Assembly (NCBI RefSeq): GCF_012848855.1
Contig: NZ_CP051630.1
Span: 3,079,501-3,143,500, forward strand
Direction: 5' to 3'
From: Pyruvatibacter mobilis
GTDB taxonomy: Bacteria > Pseudomonadota > Alphaproteobacteria > CGMCC-115125
Length of the DNA: 64,000 nucleotides
Positions 1 to 9,165 of the stretch are shown here, one piece after another; position 1 is the first letter of the stretch, and each line of letters opens with the position of its first letter. The notes under the pieces are model-generated. The model was given only the letters and a program-made list of their open reading frames with translations, ran no database searches and was not told the origin of the DNA. The translations under genes and the position numbers were made by a program.

Positions 1-979
<979 letters not shown>

Positions 980-1004
980 TTTTGTTGTGCCCCGCTTCTT
1001 GCAG

Positions 1005-1027
1005 GTGCGCCCGGTGAATGGGCGCAC
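1005..1027. promoter_or_regulatory. Hairpin in the argG leader
   Basis: A perfect 8-bp inverted repeat (GTGCGCCC and GGGCGCAC, 7-nt loop) lies 26 bp upstream of the argG start codon. No T-run follows on the minus strand, so it is not a normal terminator. It could be a leader RNA structure; function is inferred only from position. Confidence 0.3.
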
Positions 1028-1078
1028 ATTTCTTGGGGCGGGGTTTTGCGCGTCTGGCGGCGTTTGTCAAAGGGTCAG

Positions 1079-1150
1079 TTGGCTGCCCGCCGGAAGGGTG
1101 ATGCCCGCAGATGCATGGGCTGCGGCAAAGGGCGTCCGGCGGGCAGCCAA
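1079..1150. repeat. Long perfect inverted repeat upstream of argG
   Basis: A 15-bp perfect inverted repeat (1079-1093 and 1136-1150, arm core GGCTGCCCGCCGG) encloses 42 bp that can itself fold through a GCCCGCAG/CTGCGGC-type inner stem. It sits between the stop codon of the MAPEG gene and the argG leader, both on the minus strand. It may end the MAPEG transcript (no clear T-run) or act in the argG leader. Confidence 0.55.
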
Positions 1151-1159
1151 AGATGCGGC

Positions 1160-1609
1160 TCAGAACGGCAGTTGCGGGACCATGACCCACAGCAGATAGG
1201 CCCCCAGCGCGATGCCTGTGAGGGCTGTCAGCGTGGCGCCGCCTGCACGGAACAGCACAACCGTGCCTGAGCCCGTGGCCCCGTCACCCGCCAGCTTGCC
1301 GTGGGAGCCCTTGAGGTTGGAAAAGCCGAAGGCGTGCGACAGGCGGGCCAGCAGGAAGACGCCGGCGAAGATCTGCACGGCGAGTGTGGGGCCGGTGGCC
1401 AGTTCCAGCAGCGCCAGCCCGGCAATGAAAATCGCAGAATTCTCCGCCAGATTGCCGTGGCGCCGCACCAGCCGCTCCAAATTCTTGTCGTCTGCATAGC
1501 CGACACCGATGCCGGTTCGGGCGCGCAGGGTGCCGGCTGACAGCATCAGCACCTGCTGCAGGATCAACAGCAGTCCGGCCAGGGCTGCGGTGATGATGGG
1601 GAATGTCAT
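1160..1609 (-). CDS. MAPEG family membrane protein
   Basis: A 149-residue integral membrane protein with about four hydrophobic helices, the size and layout of the MAPEG family (membrane-associated proteins in eicosanoid and glutathione metabolism). The family-type polar block with R50, H51, N53 and E56 lies between the first two helices. Bacterial members are often of unknown substrate; some conjugate glutathione. The start at 1609 is preceded by GGAGA at good distance, so longer upstream frames were not used. It is divergent from a LysR regulator across 138 bp, a common regulator-target layout. Substrate cannot be assigned. Confidence 0.85.
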   Translation of the reverse strand: MTFPIITAALAGLLLILQQVLMLSAGTLRARTGIGVGYADDKNLERLVRRHGNLAENSAIFIAGLALLELATGPTLAVQIFAGVFLLARLSHAFGFSNLKGSHGKLAGDGATGSGTVVLFRAGGATLTALTGIALGAYLLWVMVPQLPF

Positions 1610-1747
1610 GGAAGTCTCCTCCGGCTGAATGGCGGCTTGTTGAAGGATGGCGCCGCCTGATGAAGTCCGTGCCCCTTGATGACCCGGTTCTGTCACCCGA
1701 TCTAGGTGTTTCGAATTCGGTCCATAAGATGACAGAAAAGAACCGAC

Positions 1748-2701
1748 ATGGTCCAAAAAAGAACCGACCAGGCCACTGGCGGGCTGAACGCACCGGAAGA
1801 CCCCTCCTGGGATGATCTGCGCCTGCTGCTGGCTGTCGGCCGGGCGGGCAGTTTGCGCAAGGCAGCCGGTCAGCTTGGCCTTGGCCACGCCACCCTGTCG
1901 CGGCGGCTGGGCCGGCTGGAGCAGCAATTGGGGGTCAGGCTGTTTGACCGGCCATCGGCGGGAGCTGTCGTGCTGACCCCGGCGGGCGAGGAACTTGCCG
2001 GATCGGCGGCCCTGATGGATGACACAGCCGCCACCGCGCTACGGCGGGTGGCGGGGCGTGACCTGGCGCTGACGGGCACGCTGCGGGTGTCGGTCAATCC
2101 GCTGATCGGCATTCATCTTCTGCCGCCTGTCTTTGACGCGTTCTCCCGCGCCTATCCGGATGTGTGTCTGGAGGTGATGGCGGATTACGTGTCGGTCAAT
2201 CTGGACCGACGCGAGGCGGATGTCGTCGTGCGGGTCACCGACACCCCGCCGGACAATCTGGTGGGCCAGCGCTTCGGGCCGGTGGGCTACGGGTTTTATG
2301 CGGGCCGCGCCGCGGTTGAGGCGGCGGGCGGCGTTGAGGCCTATCTCGCCGGCCAGCCGCCGCTGCTTGGCTATACCGGCCGGCGCGACAATGCGGTGCA
2401 TGTGCCGTGGCTGCGGGCCGAACTGCCCGGGTCGCAGGCCTCGCTGACGGCGGGTGATCCGTTACAGATCGCAGCGCTGGTGCGTGCCGGGGCGGGCATT
2501 GCGCGGCTGCCGTCGGTTCTGGGGGCGGTGGACGAGGGCTTCGTCCGGCTATTTCCCGATCAGCGCGAGGAGGCCTATGCGGTGTGGCTGCTGACTCATG
2601 CCGATCTGCGCAAGACCGCCCGGGTGCGGGCCTTCATGGATCACATGGCGGCGGCGCTGAAGGCGCGCCTGCCGGTGATCACCGGGCTGCCGGAGAGTTG
2701 A
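1748..2701 (+). CDS. LysR family transcriptional regulator
   Basis: A 317-residue DNA-binding regulator. The N-terminal winged helix-turn-helix (about residues 19-78) contains the typical block AAGQLGLGHATLSRRLGRLE followed by LGVRLFDR; the rest is the periplasmic-binding-like effector domain starting near residue 105. It has a roughly 18-residue polar N-terminal extension before the HTH, so the true start could be slightly later. It faces the MAPEG gene and probably controls it and itself. The effector cannot be predicted. The downstream dioxygenase starts 51 bp after its stop but has its own palindrome and ribosome binding site. Confidence 0.93.
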   Translation: MVQKRTDQATGGLNAPEDPSWDDLRLLLAVGRAGSLRKAAGQLGLGHATLSRRLGRLEQQLGVRLFDRPSAGAVVLTPAGEELAGSAALMDDTAATALRRVAGRDLALTGTLRVSVNPLIGIHLLPPVFDAFSRAYPDVCLEVMADYVSVNLDRREADVVVRVTDTPPDNLVGQRFGPVGYGFYAGRAAVEAAGGVEAYLAGQPPLLGYTGRRDNAVHVPWLRAELPGSQASLTAGDPLQIAALVRAGAGIARLPSVLGAVDEGFVRLFPDQREEAYAVWLLTHADLRKTARVRAFMDHMAAALKARLPVITGLPES

Positions 2702-2726
2702 CGGTGAGCCTTGCACCCTGTTACTG
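2698..2726 (+). promoter_or_regulatory. Putative sigma-70 promoter for the dioxygenase-TetR pair
   Basis: TTGACG (2698-2703, overlapping the LysR stop codon), a 17-bp spacer and a weak TTACTG -10 (2721-2726). The -10 lies inside the palindrome at 2721-2741. Inferred by eye; the -10 match is poor. Confidence 0.35.
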
Positions 2727-2741
2727 ATTTGAAATCAGTAA
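2721..2741. promoter_or_regulatory. Perfect palindrome, probable TetR operator
   Basis: Two 10-bp arms (TTACTGATTT and AAATCAGTAA) around a single central G. It covers the region just before, and touches, the AAGGAG ribosome binding site of the dioxygenase gene. Size and symmetry fit a TetR operator, and a TetR gene is second in the transcription unit, so autoregulation is the simplest reading. Confidence 0.65.
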
Positions 2742-2752
2742 GGAGCGCAGCC

Positions 2753-3619
2753 ATGCAAAATTCCCATCCGACACCAACCGGCCTCAAGCGCCAGGGCCCG
2801 GGCCGCCCGGACCTTGCGGGCACCTACAAGGCCACCCGGAGCACCGCCATCGACAAGGTGGACCCGGATGATCTGGCGCGGGATCTCGCAGCGGTTGAGA
2901 GCGAGGGCTATGTCATCATCGAGGGGCTGTTGAGCAACGACGAGATCAGCGCCATCCGGGCCGAGCTCCTGACGATGCTCGACCACACGGGCCGCAATGA
3001 TTTCGAGGGCCACCTCACCCAGCGGCTTTACTCAATGCCGGAGAAGACGCGGGTCACCGACAAGCTGATCGAGCATCCGCGCATCCTGGCGCTGCTCGAC
3101 AGCCTGCTGATGCCCGGCTATCTGCTGTCGCAGGCACAGGCGATCAACATCCTGCCCGGTGAAACCGAACAGGCGCCCCATGCAGATGACGGGTTTTATC
3201 CGGTGCCGCGCCCGCGCGCGGGGCTGAGTGCTGCCACCGTGTGGGCGATTGATCCGTTTACGGAAGACAATGGCGCAACGGTCGTCTTCCCGCGCAGCCA
3301 AACCTGGCCGGATGGCCGGGTGCCCCGCGCCGAGGACGAGACGGTGCAGGCCGTGATGGCGCCGGGGTCGGTGGTGTTTTATCCGGGCACGCTGTGGCAT
3401 GGCGGCGGGGCCAACCGGTCTGACGCGGCACGGCTGGGCGTCACCTGCCAATATTGCGAGCCGTGGCTGCGCACGCAGGAGAACTTTTTCCTGTCGCTCT
3501 CCAAGGACACGATCCGCAGCATGACCGAAGACATGAAGCGCATGGTCGGGTATGGCGTCTATCCGCCCTTCATCGGCATGGTGAATGGCATGCACCCCAA
3601 GCGCAAACTGGAAGAGTGA
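2753..3619 (+). CDS. Phytanoyl-CoA dioxygenase family protein
   Basis: A 288-residue Fe(II)/2-oxoglutarate-dependent oxygenase. The metal triad is visible as H143-x-D145 and H216, with R227 as the likely 2-oxoglutarate anchor. The family hydroxylates varied small substrates, so the substrate is unknown. The ATG at 2753 follows AAGGAG by a normal spacer; an upstream TTG in frame would place the palindrome inside the gene and is less likely. A TetR gene starts 14 bp downstream, suggesting a two-gene unit in which the regulator controls the oxygenase. Confidence 0.9.
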   Translation: MQNSHPTPTGLKRQGPGRPDLAGTYKATRSTAIDKVDPDDLARDLAAVESEGYVIIEGLLSNDEISAIRAELLTMLDHTGRNDFEGHLTQRLYSMPEKTRVTDKLIEHPRILALLDSLLMPGYLLSQAQAINILPGETEQAPHADDGFYPVPRPRAGLSAATVWAIDPFTEDNGATVVFPRSQTWPDGRVPRAEDETVQAVMAPGSVVFYPGTLWHGGGANRSDAARLGVTCQYCEPWLRTQENFFLSLSKDTIRSMTEDMKRMVGYGVYPPFIGMVNGMHPKRKLEE

Positions 3620-3633
3620 CCGGACCCCGCGCC

Positions 3634-4257
3634 ATGGCTGACACCGCCACCCCCCTCTCTCCCGTCAAGCGCACGCGCCGGCCCGCCAAGGAAACCAAGC
3701 GGCTGCTGGTTGCTGCGGCAGGTGAGGTGCTGGTGGAGAAGGGCGGCGAGCTTGAGATGGGGGATGTCGCCAAACGCGCCGGGGTGTCCACGGCGCTGGC
3801 GCATTATCATTTCGGCAACAAGGCAGGCCTTCTGACGGCGGTGGTGGCGGATTTCTACGCGCGCATGGACGACGCGATCATTGCCGTGCCCTATGAGGGC
3901 GCGCGCTGGATCGACCGGGAACAGGCGCGCATCCGCGATCTCATTTCGTTTTTTCTCGATGAACCGCTGGCGCCGGTCATCATCGGTTCGCTGCAGAATG
4001 ATCCGTCGCTGGGGCCGGAAAGTGCCGAGCGCGCCCGACGGGTTGCCCGGCTGGGGGCGCTCAACATCGCCCAGGCCCAGCGCGAGGGCGACATTGATGG
4101 CCGGTTCGATCCGGAGCTTCTGGTGTCGATGATCCTCGGCGGCGTCATGGCGGGGCTGACGCAGGCGGTCTCCGCCACGCCCCGGCCCAACAAGGCGCAG
4201 GTGGAAGACGAGATCATCGGCTTCGTCGCCCGCGCCGCGGGTCAGCACTGGCCGTAA
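3634..4257 (+). CDS. TetR/AcrR family regulator
   Basis: A 207-residue regulator with the TetR helix-turn-helix near residues 28-72 (block MGDVAKRAGVSTALAHYHFG then KAGLL). The remaining helices form a ligand-binding domain of unknown specificity; LISFFLDEPLAP is typical of the variable core. The ATG at 3634 was chosen because the upstream frame runs through the dioxygenase gene in another phase. It is 14 bp after the dioxygenase stop and very probably cotranscribed. The palindrome ahead of the pair is its likely operator. Confidence 0.92.
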   Translation: MADTATPLSPVKRTRRPAKETKRLLVAAAGEVLVEKGGELEMGDVAKRAGVSTALAHYHFGNKAGLLTAVVADFYARMDDAIIAVPYEGARWIDREQARIRDLISFFLDEPLAPVIIGSLQNDPSLGPESAERARRVARLGALNIAQAQREGDIDGRFDPELLVSMILGGVMAGLTQAVSATPRPNKAQVEDEIIGFVARAAGQHWP

Positions 4258-4260
4258 GTT

Positions 4261-4848
4261 TCAGGCTTTCAAACCGTCCAGCATTGCTTCAGCAGCGGCC
4301 ACTGCCTGGGCGCGCGCCTGCTTGCGGTTCCTGGATTCAGCGATGACGTGGACGGCTTCGTCCAGCGCTGCGGCAAACAGGGACGCGGTGACGGGGACCG
4401 AAAGGTCTGGGGTCAGCGCGCCTTGCGCCTGTGCCGCCTCCAGCCCCTCGCGCAATGTGCGCAGGGAGTGGCGGGCCTGGATCTCGCGCCAGCGCGTCCA
4501 GCCCAGCGCCGAAGGGCCGTCCAGCATCAGGATGCGCCGGGTGGCCGGGGCCGTGGCGGCGTCGAGATAGATGCCGATCCCATGGCGGAGACTCTTGAAC
4601 GCGTCCGGCATGTCTTCGGTGGCGTCGTCGATCAGCTGTGCCAGCCGTGCATCCTCCGCCTCCACCACGGCGTCGAACAGGGCCAGCTTGTCCTTGAAGT
4701 GATGATACAGCGCCCCGCGCGTGGCGCCGGCGCGGGACACGATCGCGGTCGTGGCGGCGTCCGCATAGCCGTGGGCGGCGAATTCGGCGCGGGCGGCCTT
4801 CAGGAGGCTGGCGCGGGTGCGGGCAGTGCGTTGTTCGTTGGTGGCCAT
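4261..4848 (-). CDS. TetR/AcrR family regulator
   Basis: A 195-residue TetR protein. The HTH block AATTAIVSRAGATRGALYHHF with KLALFDAV lies near residues 30-60. The C-terminal domain resembles the broad AcrR/QacR-like group. Its stop is only 3 bp from the stop of the previous, unrelated TetR gene (convergent). Upstream, in the gap to a divergent VOC gene, are two near-identical 21-bp palindromes, each in the spacer of a predicted promoter, so this protein probably represses both itself and the VOC gene. Confidence 0.94.
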   Translation of the reverse strand: MATNEQRTARTRASLLKAARAEFAAHGYADAATTAIVSRAGATRGALYHHFKDKLALFDAVVEAEDARLAQLIDDATEDMPDAFKSLRHGIGIYLDAATAPATRRILMLDGPSALGWTRWREIQARHSLRTLREGLEAAQAQGALTPDLSVPVTASLFAAALDEAVHVIAESRNRKQARAQAVAAAEAMLDGLKA

Positions 4849-4877
4849 GGCGTCGACCCTGATGTGACTGTCGGGAC

Positions 4878-4906
4878 TTTACAAACAGGCAGACTGTTTG
4901 TATATG
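4878..4906 (+). promoter_or_regulatory. Predicted promoter of the VOC gene
   Basis: TTTACA (4878-4883), a 17-bp spacer, then TATATG (4901-4906). The first TetR palindrome occupies nearly the whole spacer, so a bound repressor would block polymerase. Confidence 0.55.
4881..4901. promoter_or_regulatory. TetR operator 1
   Basis: Palindrome with arms ACAAACAG and CTGTTTGT around a 5-bp spacer. It shares both arms exactly with operator 2 (4913-4933), centre to centre 32 bp, about three helical turns. Confidence 0.8.
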
Positions 4907-4907
4907 G

Positions 4908-4936
4908 ATAAAACAAACAGGTTGTCTGTTTGTGAA
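4908..4936 (-). promoter_or_regulatory. Predicted promoter of the divergent tetR gene
   Basis: On the minus strand, TTCACA (4936-4931), 17 bp, then TTTTAT (4913-4908). The second palindrome fills its spacer, mirroring the layout on the plus strand. Confidence 0.5.
4913..4933. promoter_or_regulatory. TetR operator 2
   Basis: Arms ACAAACAG and CTGTTTGT with a different 5-bp centre (GTTGT). Conserved arms with a variable centre, as expected for a dimeric repressor site. Confidence 0.8.
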
Positions 4937-4966
4937 ATGGCGCGGTCCAGGCAAGGGAGCAGGACG

Positions 4967-5416
4967 ATGAGCATTACGAGCCTCTATCCGGTGGTGGCGA
5001 CGGAGAATGTCGCCCGGCTGGCGGATTTCTATCGCGAGGCCTTCGGGCTTCTCACGGCGTTCGAGGCGGACTGGTATGTACACCTCACCGCAGGCGACGC
5101 TGACGGTCATGCGTCAGGCGGCGGCGCGGGCAATCTGGCGATCATCGCCGCAGGTCACGCCACCATGCCCGAGGGCCATCGCGGCGTTGCGGCGCCTCGG
5201 CTGATGAATTTCGAGACCGATGACGTGGACGCGATCCATGCGCGCATGCAGGCGCGCGGGGCGGAGATATTGCTGTCCCTGCGCGACGAAGATTTCGGCC
5301 AGCGTCATTTCATCATGACGGACCCGGACGGCAATCTCGTGGACGTGATCACGCCAATCCCGCCCAAGGGCGCCTTCGCCGAGCAATATGCGGATGCGGC
5401 ACGACCCGCGGGCTAG
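4967..5416 (+). CDS. VOC family protein (glyoxalase/bleomycin resistance fold)
   Basis: A 149-residue protein with the beta-alpha-beta-beta-beta repeats of the vicinal oxygen chelate superfamily. The N-terminal half begins [21 protein letters not shown] and the C-terminal half ends with the characteristic [14 protein letters not shown]. Members act as glyoxalases, dioxygenases or antibiotic-binding proteins; no specific activity can be assigned. The ATG at 4967 is preceded by a GGGAGCAGGA-type ribosome binding site and lies downstream of the operators. It is divergent from, and probably repressed by, the adjacent TetR gene. Confidence 0.88.
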   Translation: MSITSLYPVVATENVARLADFYREAFGLLTAFEADWYVHLTAGDADGHASGGGAGNLAIIAAGHATMPEGHRGVAAPRLMNFETDDVDAIHARMQARGAEILLSLRDEDFGQRHFIMTDPDGNLVDVITPIPPKGAFAEQYADAARPAG

Positions 5417-5430
5417 GCAGCGGTGGTGTC

Positions 5431-6828
5431 CTAGAGGTCGCCGCCTGCCCCGCCGGCGATGCCGCTGCGGGTCACGCGCTTCCTGATCTGCCGCATCGCC
5501 ATATAGGCAGCCGCCAGCACGAAGGGCGCAATCAGGCCGGTCATCAGGGTGGGGTTCACCGGGTGGCCGGCCTTTTCCATCGCCTTCAGCACATAGGCAA
5601 TGAGGCCGACGAGGTAATAGGTGATGGCGACAGCCGACAGCCCCTCGACGGTTTCCTGCAGGCGGACCTGCAGTCTCGTGCGGCTCTCCATCGAGCGCAG
5701 CAGCGTCTGGTTCTGCTCCTGCAGGGCCACCTCCACGCGGGTGTTGAGAAGGCTCGAGGCGCGCGAAATGCGGGCCGACACTGCCTCAAGCCGATCGGCA
5801 ACCGCCGTGCAGGTACGCATGGCGGGGCCGAGGCGGCGATCCATGAAGGTGCCGATCTGCTGCAGCCCCTCGCGCTTCACCTCATCCAGCTCGCTGATGC
5901 GCCGGTCCACCAGTTGGTGATAGGCGCGGGCGGCTGAAAAGCGGTAATGCGTGCGCGCGGCCAGGTCTTCGGCGCGGGCTGCCAGCGTCGAGAGCTGGGC
6001 CAGAAGCCGTTGCTCGTCTTCCAGATTGCGGATGCGCGCGGTCTCCGCGGCTAGCGTCGACAGCTCGGTTTCAATCGAGCCGAGGTCGGGCGTCACCTCG
6101 CGGGCGAGCGGAAAGGCCAGTAGCGCCATCATGCGGTAGGTCTCGACATCCAGCAGGCGCTGGACGAGACGGCCAAGGCGGCCCGGGCGTAGGGTCTGGT
6201 TGGCAACAAGGATGCGGCTCATGCCGTCATCGTCATGCAGGCGGAAATCGGTCCACGCCGCGGCCCTGCCGCCTGACATGCCGGCGCCCACGCATTTGTT
6301 GCCGTTGAACACCTCCGGCAGCCGCGCCTCGATGTCGCTGGCATTGCCGGGAATGGCGAGCAGGTTGATCCCCACCAGCACCTCGCCGGGCAGGCGCGCG
6401 CGCCAGTCCTCGGGGATCGACGCCAGCGGTGAATTCAGAAATACCTCGTTGAGGTCGGGCACGTCGGCGCGGGCGGCATCCTTGTTGCCGGCGCCCCCGG
6501 CAGTGTCCGGGGCCAGCTCCGGGCAGGGGCGGGAGAAGGCATAGGTGGAAAACTCCGTGTGCCGTTCCCACACCAGCCGCACGGCGGTCTCGTCCGTGCC
6601 CAGATCAATCGCCAGGTGATTGCCGAAATTCTCCGGCGTCGACACGCCCATGTCGCGCGCCAGCCCGCGCAGCATCTCGCGCTCTGCTTCCACGCCGGTC
6701 TCGCCGGTAATGGTGGCGATCTGGGTCACCATCATGGGGGCATGCACATCGGCCGAGGGGCGCGAATGCACCTCGTCGTTCAGCTGCTGGCGCAACGGAT
6801 GCGCCGTCATGGCCTTCAAGCCCGGCAT
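5431..6828 (-). CDS. DUF3422 family membrane protein
   Basis: A protein of up to 465 residues matching the DUF3422 family, widespread in alphaproteobacteria and of unknown function. The N-terminal two thirds are soluble, beginning HPLRQQLNDEVHSRP, a family hallmark. A long helical, coiled-coil-like stretch follows (about residues 250-390), then two membrane helices near the C-terminus (about 393-412 and 427-446) and a basic tail. This layout recalls CorA-like proteins, but no metal-transport motif is seen. A start at the second Met (6810) is equally possible. It ends 14 bp from the convergent VOC gene. Confidence 0.88.
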   Translation of the reverse strand: MPGLKAMTAHPLRQQLNDEVHSRPSADVHAPMMVTQIATITGETGVEAEREMLRGLARDMGVSTPENFGNHLAIDLGTDETAVRLVWERHTEFSTYAFSRPCPELAPDTAGGAGNKDAARADVPDLNEVFLNSPLASIPEDWRARLPGEVLVGINLLAIPGNASDIEARLPEVFNGNKCVGAGMSGGRAAAWTDFRLHDDDGMSRILVANQTLRPGRLGRLVQRLLDVETYRMMALLAFPLAREVTPDLGSIETELSTLAAETARIRNLEDEQRLLAQLSTLAARAEDLAARTHYRFSAARAYHQLVDRRISELDEVKREGLQQIGTFMDRRLGPAMRTCTAVADRLEAVSARISRASSLLNTRVEVALQEQNQTLLRSMESRTRLQVRLQETVEGLSAVAITYYLVGLIAYVLKAMEKAGHPVNPTLMTGLIAPFVLAAAYMAMRQIRKRVTRSGIAGGAGGDL

Positions 6829-6954
6829 GAAGTTCTGTCCCCCGAAACGGCCACGGGCGCTGCGTCATATGCAGGACGCCCGGGCGGAAGCGCGGGATCA
6901 TACGGATCGGTTGCTTGGGTGCAAGTCCCCCGGGGGACGCGGGACAAAGCCTTC

Positions 6955-8217
6955 TCAGGACGCGGCGGAGCCGGGCTCGTCCTGGGTCCCGTCCTGTGCC
7001 TCGGCCCGCCGGCGCGCCAGGCGGACGGAGGCCCGTTCCTTTTCGCTTTCCGACTTGAGCTGGCCGCAGGCCGCAAGAATGTCGCGTCCGCGCGGGGTGC
7101 GCACGGGGCTCGCATAGCCTGCCCGGTTGATGATCTCGGCAAATGCCTCGATGCGGTCCCAGTCGGAGCACTCATAGGCTGAGCCCGGCCACGGGTTGAA
7201 CGGGATCAGGTTGATCTTGGCCGGAATGCCCTTGAGCAGGCGCACCAGCTCGCGCGCGTCCTGGTCGCTGTCATTCACGCCCTTGAGCATCACATATTCA
7301 AACGTGATGCGGCGGGCGTTGGAGACACCGGGATAATTCCGGCAGGCGTCGAGAAGCGCTGCGATCGGATATTTCTTGTTGATCGGCACCAGCTCGTTGC
7401 GGATGTCGTCGCGGACGGCGTGCAGCGAGATCGCCAGCATGACGCCCATCTCCTCGCCGCAGCGGGCGATGTCCGGCACCACGCCAGAGGTGGACAGCGT
7501 GATGCGGCGCTTGGAAATCGACAGCCCGTCGCCGTCCGACACCACGTCCAGCGCGTCGCGCACATTGTCGAAATTATAGAGCGGCTCGCCCATGCCCATC
7601 ATCACCACATTGGTGATGGAGCGCTCGCGCGCGTGCGACGGGGTGTTGGGCTCGGGCCATTCGCCCAGGCTGTCGCGGGCGATCAGCACCTGGCCGGTGA
7701 TCTCGTCCGGCGTCAGGTTGCGCACCAGCTTCTGGGTGCCCGTATGGCAGAAGGAGCAGGTGAGCGTGCAGCCGACCTGGGACGAGACACACAGCGTGCC
7801 GCGGCCCGGCTCGGGGATGAACACGGTCTCCACCTCGTTGCCGTCGGGCAGGCGCAGCAGCCATTTGCGGGTGCCGTCGGTGGATATCTGCTCGGTCACC
7901 ACCTCCATGCGGGCAATCGAGAAATGCTCGTCCAGCCGCGCCTTCACGGCCTTGGAGATGTTGGCCATCTCGCTGAAGGATCTGGCGCCGCGCACATACA
8001 GCCAGTTGTAGATCTGGCTGGCGCGCATGCGGCTTTCTTTCTCCGCGATGCCGATGTCCTGCAGGGCCGTTGTCAGCTGTTTGCGCGACTTGCCGATAAG
8101 CGACGGGCGTGCGTCCGCAGTTACCCCAGGCGCTGAGCCCGGCGCAGCCGATATCACGCCGGCGACGGTCGGGGCGTTGGGGTTGGCGCGGGCGATGTCG
8201 AGCTGGGTTGAGGCCAT
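6955..8217 (-). CDS. rlmN: Dual-specificity 23S rRNA/tRNA adenine-C2 methyltransferase RlmN
   Basis: Radical SAM enzyme that methylates C2 of A2503 in 23S rRNA and of A37 in some tRNAs. The 420-residue protein has the cluster motif C150-x3-C154-x2-C157, the [10 protein letters not shown] block after residue 209, and C384 at the position of the methyl-carrying cysteine of the family. About 38 residues of low-complexity sequence precede the conserved part, so a later start is possible, but the ATG at 8217 is reasonable. Neighbours are unrelated. The call is secure. Confidence 0.97.
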   Translation of the reverse strand: MASTQLDIARANPNAPTVAGVISAAPGSAPGVTADARPSLIGKSRKQLTTALQDIGIAEKESRMRASQIYNWLYVRGARSFSEMANISKAVKARLDEHFSIARMEVVTEQISTDGTRKWLLRLPDGNEVETVFIPEPGRGTLCVSSQVGCTLTCSFCHTGTQKLVRNLTPDEITGQVLIARDSLGEWPEPNTPSHARERSITNVVMMGMGEPLYNFDNVRDALDVVSDGDGLSISKRRITLSTSGVVPDIARCGEEMGVMLAISLHAVRDDIRNELVPINKKYPIAALLDACRNYPGVSNARRITFEYVMLKGVNDSDQDARELVRLLKGIPAKINLIPFNPWPGSAYECSDWDRIEAFAEIINRAGYASPVRTPRGRDILAACGQLKSESEKERASVRLARRRAEAQDGTQDEPGSAAS

Positions 8218-8231
8218 GGCGTATGTGCAGC

Positions 8232-8777
8232 CTACTTGCAGGCCCCGTCAATGGCCTTCACCGCGGCGGTGATGCCGGAGAGGGAATAGCGGTCCTTGGT
8301 CAGCGTGCCGCGGGCGGAGGTGCCAAGCACGCGCAGGGAGTTGCCGCGCTTCATGGCCGACAGCAGCCTGGCTTCGCTGGCGCGGTCCTGCACCCAGGCG
8401 CCGCCCTCGTTGCGGGCGTCATTCTCGGTGAACAGGGTGTATTTGGCGCCGTCCACATCGGCGGTCACGGTGGACTTGTCCTTGTAGGGATAGCCCGACA
8501 CCACGCTCACCTCGCCCTTCACCTTGCGGCCCGGCCAGTTGGAGACCATCACGTAGATCTCGCCGCGGCGCACATTCTTCGGCTCGGTGTCCTTGGGCTG
8601 GCTCAGCGCATAGCAGATGGTGTTGGCACCGTTATCCAGCTTGTAGGCGCGCCAGTCGGAGAAAGTGCCCAGGGGCACGGGCTCTGCGGCGCGGGCGGCC
8701 GTCGCGGTCGTCATGGCTGCTGCCCCCAGAGCGGCACCGAAGAGGGCGAGGGCGGGCAGAATGGCGGAGCGGGTCAT
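8232..8777 (-). CDS. Invasion associated locus B (IalB) family exported protein
   Basis: A 181-residue secreted protein. Residues 1-30 form a signal peptide ending ATAARA before AEP. The mature domain contains the IalB pattern: a WRAYKLDNG strand, a [11 protein letters not shown] segment, and an acidic [13 protein letters not shown] region; C55 and C180 could form a disulfide. The family is named after Bartonella IalB, but most members in free-living alphaproteobacteria have no proven role. The ATG at 8777 follows AAGGA by about 10 nt and gives a proper signal peptide; an upstream frame start does not. It lies 15 bp upstream of rlmN on the same strand. Confidence 0.88.
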   Translation of the reverse strand: MTRSAILPALALFGAALGAAAMTTATAARAAEPVPLGTFSDWRAYKLDNGANTICYALSQPKDTEPKNVRRGEIYVMVSNWPGRKVKGEVSVVSGYPYKDKSTVTADVDGAKYTLFTENDARNEGGAWVQDRASEARLLSAMKRGNSLRVLGTSARGTLTKDRYSLSGITAAVKAIDGACK

Positions 8778-9165
8778 GCGCGGGGTTTTCCTTGCTTCGT
8801 AACGTGGGGGCTTCATGTCGTGGGGCTTGGAGCGGACCCGTTGAGCGGAGATGTCCGGCTGTCCGGCCTTTTCATATCGCTGATCGGCGTCTCCTGTCAC
8901 CCGCCGTCGCAAACAGCCTTAAGGCGCATCGCGCGGCCTTGTGCCAGTGTCGCGGGCGCGTGCGGACGGTTGCGGGGCGGGCGGACAGACATTGCGTCTC
9001 CCGGCCAAGTGGCGTTGAATGCCGGAATGTGCGCAGGGAACGTGGCCTTTTCGTGACCCGGCCTGCCGCCGCAAGGCCGTTGCCGTAACGTAATCCCCGC
9101 CGGATGAACGGCAGGAGCGCGGGGGCGCGGCCAGGCGGCTTCATGATGACCGAGGATGGCCGGAT
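8778..9165. other. Intergenic region between ialB-like gene and ECF sigma gene
   Basis: 388 bp of divergent upstream DNA. I found no convincing gene, hairpin terminator or RpoE/ChrR-type promoter match (no TGATCC-type -35 with a TAAGA-type -10). It must hold the promoters of both flanking genes. Confidence 0.5.

Noticed and set aside
6925-6938. 14-bp palindrome GTCCCCCGGGGGAC between rlmN and DUF3422 genes
   Set aside because: A perfect palindrome but with no loop or T-run and lying between same-strand genes; too little to name a function in GC-rich DNA.
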